Source of the DNA: Muribaculaceae bacterium
Lineage (GTDB): Bacteria > Bacteroidota > Bacteroidia > Bacteroidales > Muribaculaceae
Assembly (NCBI GenBank): GCA_017620715.1
Contig: JAGAUN010000027.1
Location: 1 to 35,212, forward strand
Direction of reading: 5' to 3'
Length of the DNA stretch: 35,212 bases
The notes under the pieces were generated by a model, which saw only the letters and a list, made by a program, of their open reading frames with translations, had not been told where the DNA came from and did not search any database. Position 1 is the first letter of the stretch, and each line of letters starts with the position of its first letter. The translations under genes were made by a program, and so were the position numbers. This document shows positions 24,330 through 33,348 of this stretch, one piece after another.

Positions 24330-25520
24330 TTATTTTGCGGGTGCCTGCGCTGCAGTAGTGTCGGTTTCTGCTTTAGGTGCTGTGGGCTGTATGGTCACGC
24401 CGTCGCGTATTGACTGAGTGCCTACGCCCTCTATCACGATTGTCTCGCCGGCCTGAAGGCCCGATTTCACTACAAAATTCTTGCCGTCTGATTGCGGAAG
24501 TACCTCTATGGGACGCGAAGAGAGTTTGTTGTCCGCACCCACTACGTATACAAAGCGGCGCCCCTGTATCTCATAAGTGGCTTTCTGCGGTATCACTATC
24601 ACGTTGGTTGAATAAATGGGAATTACTACGGTGGCGGTAGAGCCGGAGCGTAGCATGCCCGAGGGGTTGTTGAAGAGTGCGCGTACCGAAGCTGCGCCGG
24701 TAGCGGTGTTGACCACGCCCGACACAGTGGCTACCTTGCCTTCTATTGGGTAGGGAGTGCCGTTGGCCAATATCAGTTTCACCGGGGGCATGGCGTCGAT
24801 GGCCGCCTGCATAGAGCGCTGGCCGCCTTCGGTGAGGTCGAGAAGGTCTTTTTCGGTGAGCGAGAAGTAAGCGTAAATCTCGGCGTTGTCAGAAATGGTG
24901 GTGAGGGGTTCCATCGACGAGGGTGAGGCCAGTGAGCCTTCGCGGTTGGGTATGGTGCCCACCACGCCGGCACATGGTGCGGTGACGTTGGCATAGGAGA
25001 GGTTCTTTCGAGCCGATGTGAGTTGTGCCTGCGCCTGTGTAAGCGCTGCCTGTGCTGTCTGCAACTGGTTTTGTGCCAACTGATAGTCGTAGGCCGAGAT
25101 TATGTTTTTCTCAAAAAGCTGGCGCTTGGTGTCGGCGGTCATTTTTGCGGTATTTACCGAGGTCTGAGCCGAGTTTACCGCGGCCCGGGCGGTGTTTACA
25201 GCAGCCTGAAGCTGTACCTGATCTAGTACGAAGAGGAGCTGACCCTTCTTCACTTCCTGACCTTCGTCGACGCATACGCGGGTGATGAAGCCCGATACTT
25301 GCGGGCGTATGGCGATATCTGTTTTGCCTTCGAGTTTGGCCGGATATTCCTGATAGTTTTCTGCATCGGTGAGTTGTACCTTCATGGTGGCAACCGCAGG
25401 TGCCTGCTGAGCCATACCTGCCTGCTGGGCGTTTTTATCGCCGCCGCAACTTGAGAAACTGAATGCGGCCGCCAAAGCCACTAATCCCGGAATAAGGCTG
25501 TAAGCTTTTCTTTTCTGCAT
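24330..25520 (-). CDS. RND periplasmic adaptor lipoprotein (AcrA/MexA-like)
   Basis: The product has 396 residues from ATG 25520 (MQKRKAYSL), chosen because it gives a standard lipoprotein signal with lipobox FSSC (Cys about residue 25); the longer in-frame start has no such property. The split lipoyl domain (RPQVSGFITRVCVDEGQEVKKGQ and VTAPCAGVVGTIPNREGS) flanks a helical hairpin rich in Ala and Gln (about 95-185), followed by beta-barrel and membrane-proximal domains. The C-terminus ends in a low-complexity Thr/Ala/Pro tail. It joins the RND pump to the channel. It is the first gene of the operon; a -7 box and a perfect palindrome lie upstream. Confidence 0.94.
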   Translation of the reverse strand: MQKRKAYSLIPGLVALAAAFSFSSCGGDKNAQQAGMAQQAPAVATMKVQLTDAENYQEYPAKLEGKTDIAIRPQVSGFITRVCVDEGQEVKKGQLLFVLDQVQLQAAVNTARAAVNSAQTSVNTAKMTADTKRQLFEKNIISAYDYQLAQNQLQTAQAALTQAQAQLTSARKNLSYANVTAPCAGVVGTIPNREGSLASPSSMEPLTTISDNAEIYAYFSLTEKDLLDLTEGGQRSMQAAIDAMPPVKLILANGTPYPIEGKVATVSGVVNTATGAASVRALFNNPSGMLRSGSTATVVIPIYSTNVIVIPQKATYEIQGRRFVYVVGADNKLSSRPIEVLPQSDGKNFVVKSGLQAGETIVIEGVGTQSIRDGVTIQPTAPKAETDTTAAQAPAK

Positions 25521-25628
25521 AATAGAGTGTCGGTTATATATATTATTGATTATGTATTGTAACAACTAAGTGTATGTTGGAATCAGGCACCCGAAGTCAC
25601 TCGAATGCCAATATTTCAAAAATCGATG

Positions 25629-25636
25629 CAAAATTA
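25629..25636 (-). promoter_or_regulatory. -7 box of the RND efflux operon
   Basis: The complement of 25629-25636 is TAATTTTG, matching TAnnTTTG, giving a leader of about 100 bases before ATG 25520. A classic TTTG -33 box is not seen; its place is occupied by the edge of the palindrome at 25656-25675. Confidence 0.5.
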
Positions 25637-25655
25637 ATCAACACGCGTCGCTTGA

Positions 25656-25675
25656 TATATGATATTTATCATATA
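25656..25675. promoter_or_regulatory. 20-bp perfect palindrome, candidate efflux-operon operator
   Basis: TATATGATATTTATCATATA is a fully symmetrical site (9-bp arms, 2-bp centre) about 20 bp upstream of the -7 box of the RND operon, i.e. over or just upstream of the -33 region. Its size suits a dimeric regulator. No regulator gene is adjacent, so it would be controlled in trans. Confidence 0.5.
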
Positions 25676-25712
25676 ATCTTCGTGCGTTAACATATATTAT
25701 GATACAAAACAG

Positions 25713-25749
25713 GTTCTCCCGCCCCTCAGCAAAGAGGAAGCGGGAGAAC
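25713..25749 (-). terminator. Intrinsic terminator of the fucosidase-GEVED operon
   Basis: Perfect 10-bp arms, GTTCTCCCGC (25713-25722) and GCGGGAGAAC (25740-25749), are extended by CCTC/GAGG inside the loop. On the minus strand the hairpin is followed by CTGTTTTGT. It lies 28 bases after the stop of the GEVED gene. Confidence 0.8.
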
Positions 25750-25776
25750 GTACTATCTAAGAGTTAAGTAGTAAGA

Positions 25777-28700
25777 CTATTTTTGTATGTAAACCTTGAC
25801 AACTTTGGAGCCCTGACGTGCGATATAGTATCCGGTGGTGAGCTGCGTGGCATCAATGCGTATGCCCTGCAGTGTGTAATATTCAATGGGGCCGTATTCA
25901 GATTCGTCACCGAAAATTGTATCGATACCTGAGAAGTATTCAACGGGGGTAAGACCAAGTTCGGAGCCATTGCCTGCGCCGCCAATCCAGTAAGCGAGTT
26001 TGGAGTTGCGGGAATTGAGTTTGTGGCTCGGGAATCCTTTTTGAGCAAGCCAGATACCGTCGGAGAGGGCTGTTGATGTGGGCTTGTAGGGAATCCAGCG
26101 TTCGTTTGAGCCCGAAGCTACGGGGAGCGAAGTCATGATGGGGAATACATTGCCGTCGTTGCTCGAAGTAATCGAGGTTGACGAAGAGAGCACCATGTTG
26201 CTGCCTGCAGCCCGGTTGTATATGGCGAAGCCGTTGTACACGTCGCCTACGAAGCACCATTGGGCTGTTTCATCGGTCTTGCTCGGGGTGGTTGCATCTG
26301 ACGAAGATAGCGAGATATACGATTGGCCGCTTACATGCTTGAGGTAAGCATTGTCCTGACCGTTCCGGATGTTGTACCATGTGGCAGCGCCGTATGATAT
26401 GCTCGGTTCGAAGGGAAGAAGTTGGGTGAGATTCTGGTTTACGATGTTTTCACCGTCAACTACGTTGCCCTCTATGGCTTCGAGCTCGTAGTAGTCTGGC
26501 GAGGTCTCGAAATCCCAGGTCACCGAGTAGGCATCGCCGATCTGTGCCAAAGCTGTCTTGGTGGCAATCGGCTCGCCGTCGACACACAGGTTGTAGGTTA
26601 CGGTGCGTTTGTTCGACGAATTTACAAAGTAACCGGTAAGTTCTATACCACCGTATACCAGTGCTCCGGGTATGGTAAGTTCACCGGTAGCGACATCGTC
26701 GGCTGTATAATAGTGGGTTGCCCACTGGGGATTGTTGTGATATATTGAGTCGCCTTCGAGGTTGTAGCCGGCGCGCAATTTCAGTCCCGAAGGAGTGTAG
26801 GAGTCGGCGGGATTGAATTTTACAACGAGGTCTGTTGCTACAGCTGTAGCGGTAAGTGAGTTGCCGTCTGTATCCGAAAGCGTGCCGTTTTCAGCAGTTG
26901 CGGTAACGGGTACATCGGTTGAATCGTCGATTATAAGCAGAACGTCAACAATGGCACCGCCGTTGTCGGTGAGTTTGTTGGAGTTTGTGGGGTGGCCGGC
27001 GGGGTCGGTGCAATCCCAGTCGAGGATATATCGCATGCGGTACACACCCGGTTTTATGGAATTGGGCAGTTTGTAAGCCACACATTCACGTGTGTCGGGA
27101 TGTTCCGAACCGAGGCTTACGCCGGCTGCTGTATACCAGTTGTTGTCGGTACCCGATTTGGCCGAGTAGGTTATCAGCTCGGAGTTGGCGGTTATTGTGT
27201 GGCCGTCTGCCTCAACATTGTCGGTGGTAAAGAGGCCGTTGTTGCTGCGGTCGAGGTATACATAGAGATACATCTTCCAGCCCGTCCAGTTTACACCGGG
27301 GGTGATTGAATCGCCGGGGCGTGCGTGAAATACCTGGTCGCCGGTAGTAAGATTGTGGTATATAATCTTGTTCTGGTTCATCGATATGGTCTGCTCGCCG
27401 TAAGAGGTTGAAGTCAGAGTCAGGCCCGTGAGGTTGCGGTCGGAGCGCGACATGGCATCGGTGGCGCTGTAATTGATGGGATAGTAGTTGCCGTCGGCCA
27501 GTTCTTCGCTGTCAGGTTCGGGCAGCTCTATGCGGTCGCCCACTTTGCAGAATAGTCCTTCAAGCTGAATGTTGCCGTCGACCAAAGAAGCGGGTATTGT
27601 ATAGCAGTCGTTGCTGTCAAACTCGTTCCAGAGCACTGTTTCTGTGCGCCACTGCTGGTTGTCGTAGCGGTTTACCGAGTCGGCATCGAGGTTGTAGCCG
27701 TGGCGAATCTTCACACCGTTGTATTCAAATCCGGGAGCGGGCTTCATCTTTATTGTATAAGCCTGCCCGAAGGTGATGGTGTTGTTGTCGAGGTTGGTAC
27801 CGTCGGATGTGGCTATGTCGCCGTTGAGCTGGTTGGCGTTGATTGTCAGTGTCTCGCCGTTCTCCACAAGTACTATCACATCGGTTATCGAACCGCCGTT
27901 GCTGTGAATGAGGTTGCTGGAGTTGTCGTTGCCGCCGGCATCGGAGTTGTCCCAGTCAATCTTATAGCGGAGACGATATACACCCTGAGCAAGGTCAGAG
28001 GGGATTGTGAACGTGGGAAGAGTGATGTTGGTAGAACTTACACTTGAACCTTTGCTGTTGTAGTAGGTTGTACCGCCGCCGCTCAGCGCCGAGAAAGCGA
28101 GGAGCTCGCTTGTTGAGGTGAGGGAGTGCCCGTCGGAAGCAAGATTCGCGTCAAACTGACCGTTGTTGTCGCGGTCGAGATATACATACGCATGCATTGC
28201 GCTGCCTGTAAAGTTGATAGTGGGGGTCACTGTCTCGCCTGCTTTAACCCGGAACACCTCGGTGCAATATTTGTAGAGCAGTTTGGTTGAGTTCTGCCCC
28301 ACTTCGGCTGTCTGCGCGCCATATGTTGGCGAGCTCAGTGATACTGACGATGTATAGCGGTCGGAGCGCGCAAGAGTCTGATCTTTCTTGTTGAAGTTGA
28401 TGGGATACGGCTCTGACGATGCGCGTTGGCGTCCGCTGTCGCTGACTATGATGTCGTCAACATAGAATATGAAGTCATCGTCGGCTGCGTGGGGCGATTC
28501 GCATTCGGGCACAATCACCAATGAGTGGATTTCAACAGTCGGATTGCCTTTTATGGGGAATACGGCATCGCACCATTTATCTGCTTCAACCACAGTGCTC
28601 GATGTCACCCACAATTGCTCCTCGTCGCCGGTCTGGTCGCTGCGGTCGGTACGTTTGCCAAGAGCCACGAGTGCTACGCGGCCACTTACCGGACGGTGCA

Positions 28701-29040
28701 ACATAACGTGTACATACTGGTTGCTGGTGGTGAGCATGAATTTCTCCTTCAGGTTCACACGCACACCAAAGAGGTTGCCGCCGAAGCGAGAGCGCTGTGC
28801 GCCGAGCACTTTGGCTGAGCCATTGGGGGCTGAACCGAGAATGTCATCGACTGAGGTGTCGGGGTTGTCAACTACGGCAAAGTTGCCTTGGAGGACACCT
28901 GTGCGGAAGGGTGAGCCTACCCAGCAGTCGTATACGCCTAAGGTGCCGTAGTCTTCTGTCTCAAATTGGATATTTACGTCAGCAGCTGCGCTGAATGAGG
29001 TCAAAGCTGCTAATGCTGAATATAATATTGATTTTTTCAT
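25777..29040 (-). CDS. Large secreted GEVED-domain protein with duplicated module
   Basis: The product has 1087 residues with a signal peptide (about 1-20). Residues 22-200 form an N-terminal beta-rich domain. A module of about 300 residues then occurs twice, beginning YPINFNKKDQ (about 212) and YPINYSATDA (about 515). Each copy contains a GEVED-type domain: YVYLDRDNNGQFD or YVYLDRSNNGLF, then GVYRLRYKIDWD or GVYRMRYILDWD, then GGSITDV or GGAIVDV. A further domain (about 830-1010) precedes a C-terminal tail (TGYYIARQGSKVVKVYIQK) resembling type IX secretion or surface-sorting tails of Bacteroidales. No catalytic motif is seen; glycan binding or adhesion is likely. It starts 21 bases after the fucosidase stop, so the two are co-transcribed and probably act on the same host glycans. 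Confidence 0.85.
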   Translation of the reverse strand: MKKSILYSALAALTSFSAAADVNIQFETEDYGTLGVYDCWVGSPFRTGVLQGNFAVVDNPDTSVDDILGSAPNGSAKVLGAQRSRFGGNLFGVRVNLKEKFMLTTSNQYVHVMLHRPVSGRVALVALGKRTDRSDQTGDEEQLWVTSSTVVEADKWCDAVFPIKGNPTVEIHSLVIVPECESPHAADDDFIFYVDDIIVSDSGRQRASSEPYPINFNKKDQTLARSDRYTSSVSLSSPTYGAQTAEVGQNSTKLLYKYCTEVFRVKAGETVTPTINFTGSAMHAYVYLDRDNNGQFDANLASDGHSLTSTSELLAFSALSGGGTTYYNSKGSSVSSTNITLPTFTIPSDLAQGVYRLRYKIDWDNSDAGGNDNSSNLIHSNGGSITDVIVLVENGETLTINANQLNGDIATSDGTNLDNNTITFGQAYTIKMKPAPGFEYNGVKIRHGYNLDADSVNRYDNQQWRTETVLWNEFDSNDCYTIPASLVDGNIQLEGLFCKVGDRIELPEPDSEELADGNYYPINYSATDAMSRSDRNLTGLTLTSTSYGEQTISMNQNKIIYHNLTTGDQVFHARPGDSITPGVNWTGWKMYLYVYLDRSNNGLFTTDNVEADGHTITANSELITYSAKSGTDNNWYTAAGVSLGSEHPDTRECVAYKLPNSIKPGVYRMRYILDWDCTDPAGHPTNSNKLTDNGGAIVDVLLIIDDSTDVPVTATAENGTLSDTDGNSLTATAVATDLVVKFNPADSYTPSGLKLRAGYNLEGDSIYHNNPQWATHYYTADDVATGELTIPGALVYGGIELTGYFVNSSNKRTVTYNLCVDGEPIATKTALAQIGDAYSVTWDFETSPDYYELEAIEGNVVDGENIVNQNLTQLLPFEPSISYGAATWYNIRNGQDNAYLKHVSGQSYISLSSSDATTPSKTDETAQWCFVGDVYNGFAIYNRAAGSNMVLSSSTSITSSNDGNVFPIMTSLPVASGSNERWIPYKPTSTALSDGIWLAQKGFPSHKLNSRNSKLAYWIGGAGNGSELGLTPVEYFSGIDTIFGDESEYGPIEYYTLQGIRIDATQLTTGYYIARQGSKVVKVYIQK

Positions 29041-29061
29041 GATTGGTCAAATATATTTAGA

Positions 29062-30570
29062 TTAGTAGCAAGATACGGTATGGAAAAGGGGGCAGTCTTT
29101 GGCATCGGTAATGTTGATACGTATGGCTTTACAGGTTTTAGCTGAGGCCTTCGATGTGATATTGCCGTCGAGAGGGATGATGCGTTTGTAACCGATAGTG
29201 GTGGTCTGAACGCCGGTGGCGGCACTCTCGAAGTTTACACCGTCAGCCGATACTTCGATATTGAAGGCTTTCACGCGCTGTCCGAGTGTGATGTACTCCA
29301 TCAGAGTCACATAGCGCAGTTGCTGCGGGGTATCCCATGTAAGGGTAATGGTGGCGGCGGTGGTGCCGTCGTTGGGTGCCCAGTAGGTGGTTTTGTCGCC
29401 GTCAATCATGTTTGATGCCGCGTATGTGCGGGTCTGGCCGTCGGCACGAGTCTCGCTTGCGGTTATTGCGGCGTTGGGAGCGTAGTCGGTACCGAGGCGG
29501 TCGCGAAGGGCTGCGCCGAACTCCTTGATGCGGTTTACTGTAGCTGAGGGGAGCGCTCCGGTGCAGTCAGGGGGGAAGTTGAGTATAAGGGTGGCGTTAC
29601 GGCCTACGGTTTTCAAATAGATGTTCCACAGGCCATCGTCACCGTCGACTGATTTCACGCTTTCGCCGCTGTGCCAGAACCATCCGGCCGATGTGGCTCT
29701 GGCATCAGATTCGCCGGGATGCCATTTCCATCCGTTCTCATCGCCGTATTCGCCGTCGCCCATGCTCCAGCAGGTTTCTCCGGCCCATCCCAATTCGTTG
29801 CCAATCCAGCGGGCTTCACCGCCAAGTCCCCACATTACCATGTTCGGGGCTATCTTGTGCATCTTGTCGCGGAGGTTGGGCATATCGTAATACACATCGG
29901 GGTCGATGCTGCGGGTTGTAAGCGAAGAACCTCCATAATAGGCCTGCCCTCCGCTTGCACCGTCAAACCACATTTCGAACTGGTCTGAACCGTATTTGGC
30001 CAGCTCCTCGCACTGGGGCAAGAATACTTTGTCGAGGTAATTGGTGGTTCCGTCGCCCCAATATTGACTGGAGCAGTCCCACGGCGATACGTAGAATCCG
30101 TATTTGAGGCCGAGATCCTTGGCAGCCGCCGCAAAGTCGCGGGGTATGTTGGTGTTCTGTGCGTTGGCGCTCGAGCTTGAGCTTACACAGTGAGTGGTGG
30201 TTGCAGTAGGCCACAGGCAGAATCCGTCGTGGTGCTTCACCACGGCAATGCCGCCGTTCATGCCGCCCTCTTTAATGGTCTCAAGCCATTGGCGCGGGTT
30301 TGGTACTGATGTAGGGGCGAACGTTGATTCCGATTCGCCGCCGTTGCCCCATTCTCTATTGGTGAATGTGTTCATGCCGAAATGGAAGAAGGCATAAAAC
30401 TCTGTCTCCTGCCACATTACCTGACGCGGGTGAGGCAACGGGTGTACAGGACGGGGCTCATTTTCAGGGTTGTCGAGGGTAATTGTCTGTTGCTGAAGTT
30501 GTGCTTGCGATGCAATAGAACAAAAGCCCATTGCCCCCATGAAAATTAGTTTAGGTAAAGAAATTTTCAT
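29062..30570 (-). CDS. Alpha-L-fucosidase, GH29, with C-terminal F5/8-type domain
   Basis: The product has 502 residues with a signal peptide (about 1-23). The GH29 barrel shows AFFHFGMNTFTNREWGNG, VVKHHDGFCLWPT, YGFYVSPWD and the nucleophile Asp203 in FEMWFDGASGG. The acid/base Glu is probably within GEARWIGNELGWAGE, not assigned. The pattern fits the subfamily with alpha-1,3/1,4 preference (inference). Residues of about 360-502 form a discoidin (F5/8 type C, CBM32-like) domain. The enzyme releases terminal fucose from mucin or Lewis-type glycans outside the cytoplasm. It is the first gene of a two-gene operon with the GEVED protein, driven by the promoter at 30693. Confidence 0.93.
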   Translation of the reverse strand: MKISLPKLIFMGAMGFCSIASQAQLQQQTITLDNPENEPRPVHPLPHPRQVMWQETEFYAFFHFGMNTFTNREWGNGGESESTFAPTSVPNPRQWLETIKEGGMNGGIAVVKHHDGFCLWPTATTTHCVSSSSSANAQNTNIPRDFAAAAKDLGLKYGFYVSPWDCSSQYWGDGTTNYLDKVFLPQCEELAKYGSDQFEMWFDGASGGQAYYGGSSLTTRSIDPDVYYDMPNLRDKMHKIAPNMVMWGLGGEARWIGNELGWAGETCWSMGDGEYGDENGWKWHPGESDARATSAGWFWHSGESVKSVDGDDGLWNIYLKTVGRNATLILNFPPDCTGALPSATVNRIKEFGAALRDRLGTDYAPNAAITASETRADGQTRTYAASNMIDGDKTTYWAPNDGTTAATITLTWDTPQQLRYVTLMEYITLGQRVKAFNIEVSADGVNFESAATGVQTTTIGYKRIIPLDGNITSKASAKTCKAIRINITDAKDCPLFHTVSCY

Positions 30571-30692
30571 AAAATAAGGGTTGGTTTATAGGTGGTATTG
30601 ATTGGTAATAGATTGTCTGCACTTGGTTTGTAATGTACCTATTGCGTTGTCTTATTAATATACAACTACGATATGGTTTTACAGTAAGTTAA

Positions 30693-30721
30693 CAAAAATA
30701 CGAATTTATTTTAAATGGCAA
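30693..30721 (-). promoter_or_regulatory. Promoter of the fucosidase-GEVED operon
   Basis: On the minus strand the -7 box TATTTTTG (complement of 30693-30700) follows a TTG (complement of 30719-30721) at 18 bp. It would give a leader of about 115 bases before the fucosidase ATG. It sits between the terminator of the upstream GH84 unit and the fucosidase gene, as expected for an independent unit. Confidence 0.55.
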
Positions 30722-30744
30722 GCTGTTCGAGACGTATAAACACA

Positions 30745-30782
30745 GAAACGGCACCATTTTGTTAAAAATCAGGTGCCGTTTC
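30745..30782 (-). terminator. Intrinsic terminator of the glgB-lipase-GH84 unit
   Basis: Perfect 11-bp arms, GAAACGGCACC (30745-30755) and GGTGCCGTTTC (30772-30782), close on an A/T-rich loop. The arms' A/T ends give a T run on either strand. It lies 17 bases beyond the GH84 stop codon and separates that unit from the fucosidase promoter. Confidence 0.8.
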
Positions 30783-30798
30783 AATGTTTATAGTTATG

Positions 30799-33348
30799 TT
30801 ACTGTTGTATGGCTTCGGCGATTGTGCCGTTGCCCTCTATAGCTATGCGCTTGGTGCCGGGCATCAGGTTTACGGTGGCAAAACGGTTGGTAACGGTGGT
30901 TGCCATTATCGGATTGCCGTTGGCATCGAGCTGTACGATGGTGAGTTTGGGCGCGGTTTTGCCGGAGCAGAGCAGTGTGAGTGTTTTGGCTGATGTTTTG
31001 CGGTCAAATGCCACTTTGCAGCCGTCGAGCGTGGCCGACGAAGTGGGGTCGCCATCGAAGGCGCGCAGCAGCGGGTCAACATCCGATGTGCTCTCCACAT
31101 TCAGCCCTACTCGCTTGGCCGATACGGGATTGACCTGGAATGTACGTACCGAGGCCCAGTTCGTTTTGCCCGAATCGAGACGTTTGAGGCGCAGATAGCG
31201 TGCCATTACGGGCTCGCCCTGCCACGATACGATGTAGGTTGAGTCGAGGTCGGCGGTGAGCGGTTTCCAATCTTTGCCGTCGGTTGAATACTCCAGACGC
31301 ACGCGTTCAAAATAGTCTACGTCGTCAACGTCGTTGCGGCCCTGACGCACGAGCACTTCGTCGACGGGAATTACTGCACGGAGGTCAACACCAATCCAGT
31401 CTCCCGAGCTTTGCGAATTGGCCGATGTGTAATATGTGGCTGTGTCGCCGTCGAGCATAAGGTTACCTAAGGTTGTGCGTAGGTTGGGGTATGAACCGAT
31501 GGCTTTGGGCAGAGTGGGTTTGCTGCCGGTAAGACGTTCGTAGAAGTCGACAGCCATATCGCCGAGAGCCTGCTCGTAGAAGGGTTGCAGTTTCATAGTG
31601 CCAATCTTGTGCGCCTGATAGGCGGCTGCTTCGTCGGCAGTCATCAATACGTCGTTGTACTGGTTCCAGAAGAGTCCGTTGTCGTTTGCCTCATATACCT
31701 TTATAAGGTCGAGGGTGTTGAGGCCGCGTTGTGCCACCCGGGTGAGCTGGGTGAGCCAGGGCTTGATTTCTTTGAGAAGCAGGGGATTGGTGCATCCGGT
31801 AAGAATAGCATCTTCGGCCGCGCGGGCTTTGAGAAGCTGTATGCGCAGGGAGTCGTATTGCTGCTGAGTGTAGTTGTTATAGGGGAAAATGGTAGTCTCC
31901 CACGACTCGTCGCGGCGGTAGCCTGTCTCGGTATCGCAGGAATTGATGGCAAATGTGCGGTAGGCGTCGGCAGCCTCAGGCATCATATACACCAGACCGC
32001 GTTCCCAGTTGTCGATAGGATTGTAGGCACGGGTGTTCCATGCGTAGTCGGCCACACCGTAGAGGGCGAGCTTCGATGCCTCGCCATGCTCCATCGGGTT
32101 GCTCTCGATGCCTGCAACCTGCTCAGCGGTGAGGGTGGTGTCGAGACCGTATACGGGGCCTTGCAGAAGTATGTTACGCACGTAGTCGGTTACGGGATAG
32201 TTCCACCAGTACAAAGCCGGACGTTTGATGCGTGAGTCTACAAACTCGAGTGTCTCGGGGGTGAGGTCGCTGCACACTACCGCACCGGTCCAGAACACCT
32301 CCACTTTGGGATTGAGCTCGCGGCCATATACAGCTAACGGCCCTTCGGGACCCGGTTTGGCCCAGAGCTGCGAGTAGTCGGTAGGACACACTATCAGGTT
32401 GGTCACATCGCCTTTGGCATCTACAAAATCTGTGGTGAGGCGGTTGAGCAGTTCTACCTGACGGTGAGGGTCGGTGCCTATGCCGTCGATGTCGTCGAAG
32501 AAGATGGCGAAGGAGCGTACGCCCAAATCGTACATCAGATTGAATTTGTTGAGAAGATTGGCGTAATCTTCCTCGTTCCACTTAATGTCTTGTCCGGGAT
32601 GTATTGCCCAGATGAAGTTGACACGGTTGGCTTTGGCGCGCTCAACCAGCTCGCTTATCTTGCGAGCCTGGTCGTCGGGATAGGGGAGGCGCCAGTTGGG
32701 TGTCGAGTGGTATGGATCGTCCTTGGGGCCGTAGAGATAATCGTTCATCTTGTTCTGTCCGTAGAAGTCGATGAGCGACAGACGCACGTCGTGGCTCCAG
32801 GGTGTACCGTAGAAGCCCTCTACAACGCCACGGTATTTCATATCGGGGTAGTCGCGTATCACCATCATGGGCAGACCTCCTTCGGTGGCGGTCATATCCG
32901 ACTGAAGAACCTGACGGAGAGTCTGCAGGCCATAGAATGCGCCGCGCTCGTCGTAGCCCACTATCTTCACCGATTTTGTGCCTATATCCAGAAGATAGGC
33001 TCCCGATACGGCTTCAACGCCTGCTTTGGCGGCCTCTTTCTTGCCGAAAGTGATGGTGAGCGGAAGGCCTGTGCGTTTTTGAGTCAGGAAGCCGAGGTCG
33101 TTGACAAAGCGACCGCTTTTGTCGGTCACGCGGAAGCCGCCCGAAATATTGAGTACTCCGGTATTAGGGCGCTCAATGCTTTGCGGAGTGGGATTTATTA
33201 CTAAACCGTGATGGTCGATTTTGTGGCCCGGAACACTATTGTATTCCTGTACTTCGCCGCGTTGCGAGTTGAGGTCGAAGTCGTCGGCCCTCAGTTGAGG
33301 CGCGGTGGCAAGGAGTGCCGTGGTGGCGAGAATCAGTAGCTTGTTCAT
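30799..33348 (-). CDS. Secreted beta-N-acetylglucosaminidase, GH84 (O-GlcNAcase-like)
   Basis: The product has 849 residues with a signal peptide (about 1-21). An N-terminal GH84N-type domain (about 50-165) precedes the catalytic barrel, which starts at GVVEGFYGTPWS (174-185). The catalytic Asp pair is D285-D286 in FFDDIDG, equivalent to the pair known in the Bacteroides thetaiotaomicron enzyme and human OGA. A helical spacer follows, then a discoidin-type domain (about 630-740) and a short beta domain. It removes terminal beta-linked GlcNAc by substrate-assisted hydrolysis, likely from mucin glycans outside the cytoplasm. The ATG overlaps the lipase stop by one base (TAATG), so it is translated from the same message. 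Confidence 0.94.
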   Translation of the reverse strand: MNKLLILATTALLATAPQLRADDFDLNSQRGEVQEYNSVPGHKIDHHGLVINPTPQSIERPNTGVLNISGGFRVTDKSGRFVNDLGFLTQKRTGLPLTITFGKKEAAKAGVEAVSGAYLLDIGTKSVKIVGYDERGAFYGLQTLRQVLQSDMTATEGGLPMMVIRDYPDMKYRGVVEGFYGTPWSHDVRLSLIDFYGQNKMNDYLYGPKDDPYHSTPNWRLPYPDDQARKISELVERAKANRVNFIWAIHPGQDIKWNEEDYANLLNKFNLMYDLGVRSFAIFFDDIDGIGTDPHRQVELLNRLTTDFVDAKGDVTNLIVCPTDYSQLWAKPGPEGPLAVYGRELNPKVEVFWTGAVVCSDLTPETLEFVDSRIKRPALYWWNYPVTDYVRNILLQGPVYGLDTTLTAEQVAGIESNPMEHGEASKLALYGVADYAWNTRAYNPIDNWERGLVYMMPEAADAYRTFAINSCDTETGYRRDESWETTIFPYNNYTQQQYDSLRIQLLKARAAEDAILTGCTNPLLLKEIKPWLTQLTRVAQRGLNTLDLIKVYEANDNGLFWNQYNDVLMTADEAAAYQAHKIGTMKLQPFYEQALGDMAVDFYERLTGSKPTLPKAIGSYPNLRTTLGNLMLDGDTATYYTSANSQSSGDWIGVDLRAVIPVDEVLVRQGRNDVDDVDYFERVRLEYSTDGKDWKPLTADLDSTYIVSWQGEPVMARYLRLKRLDSGKTNWASVRTFQVNPVSAKRVGLNVESTSDVDPLLRAFDGDPTSSATLDGCKVAFDRKTSAKTLTLLCSGKTAPKLTIVQLDANGNPIMATTVTNRFATVNLMPGTKRIAIEGNGTIAEAIQQ

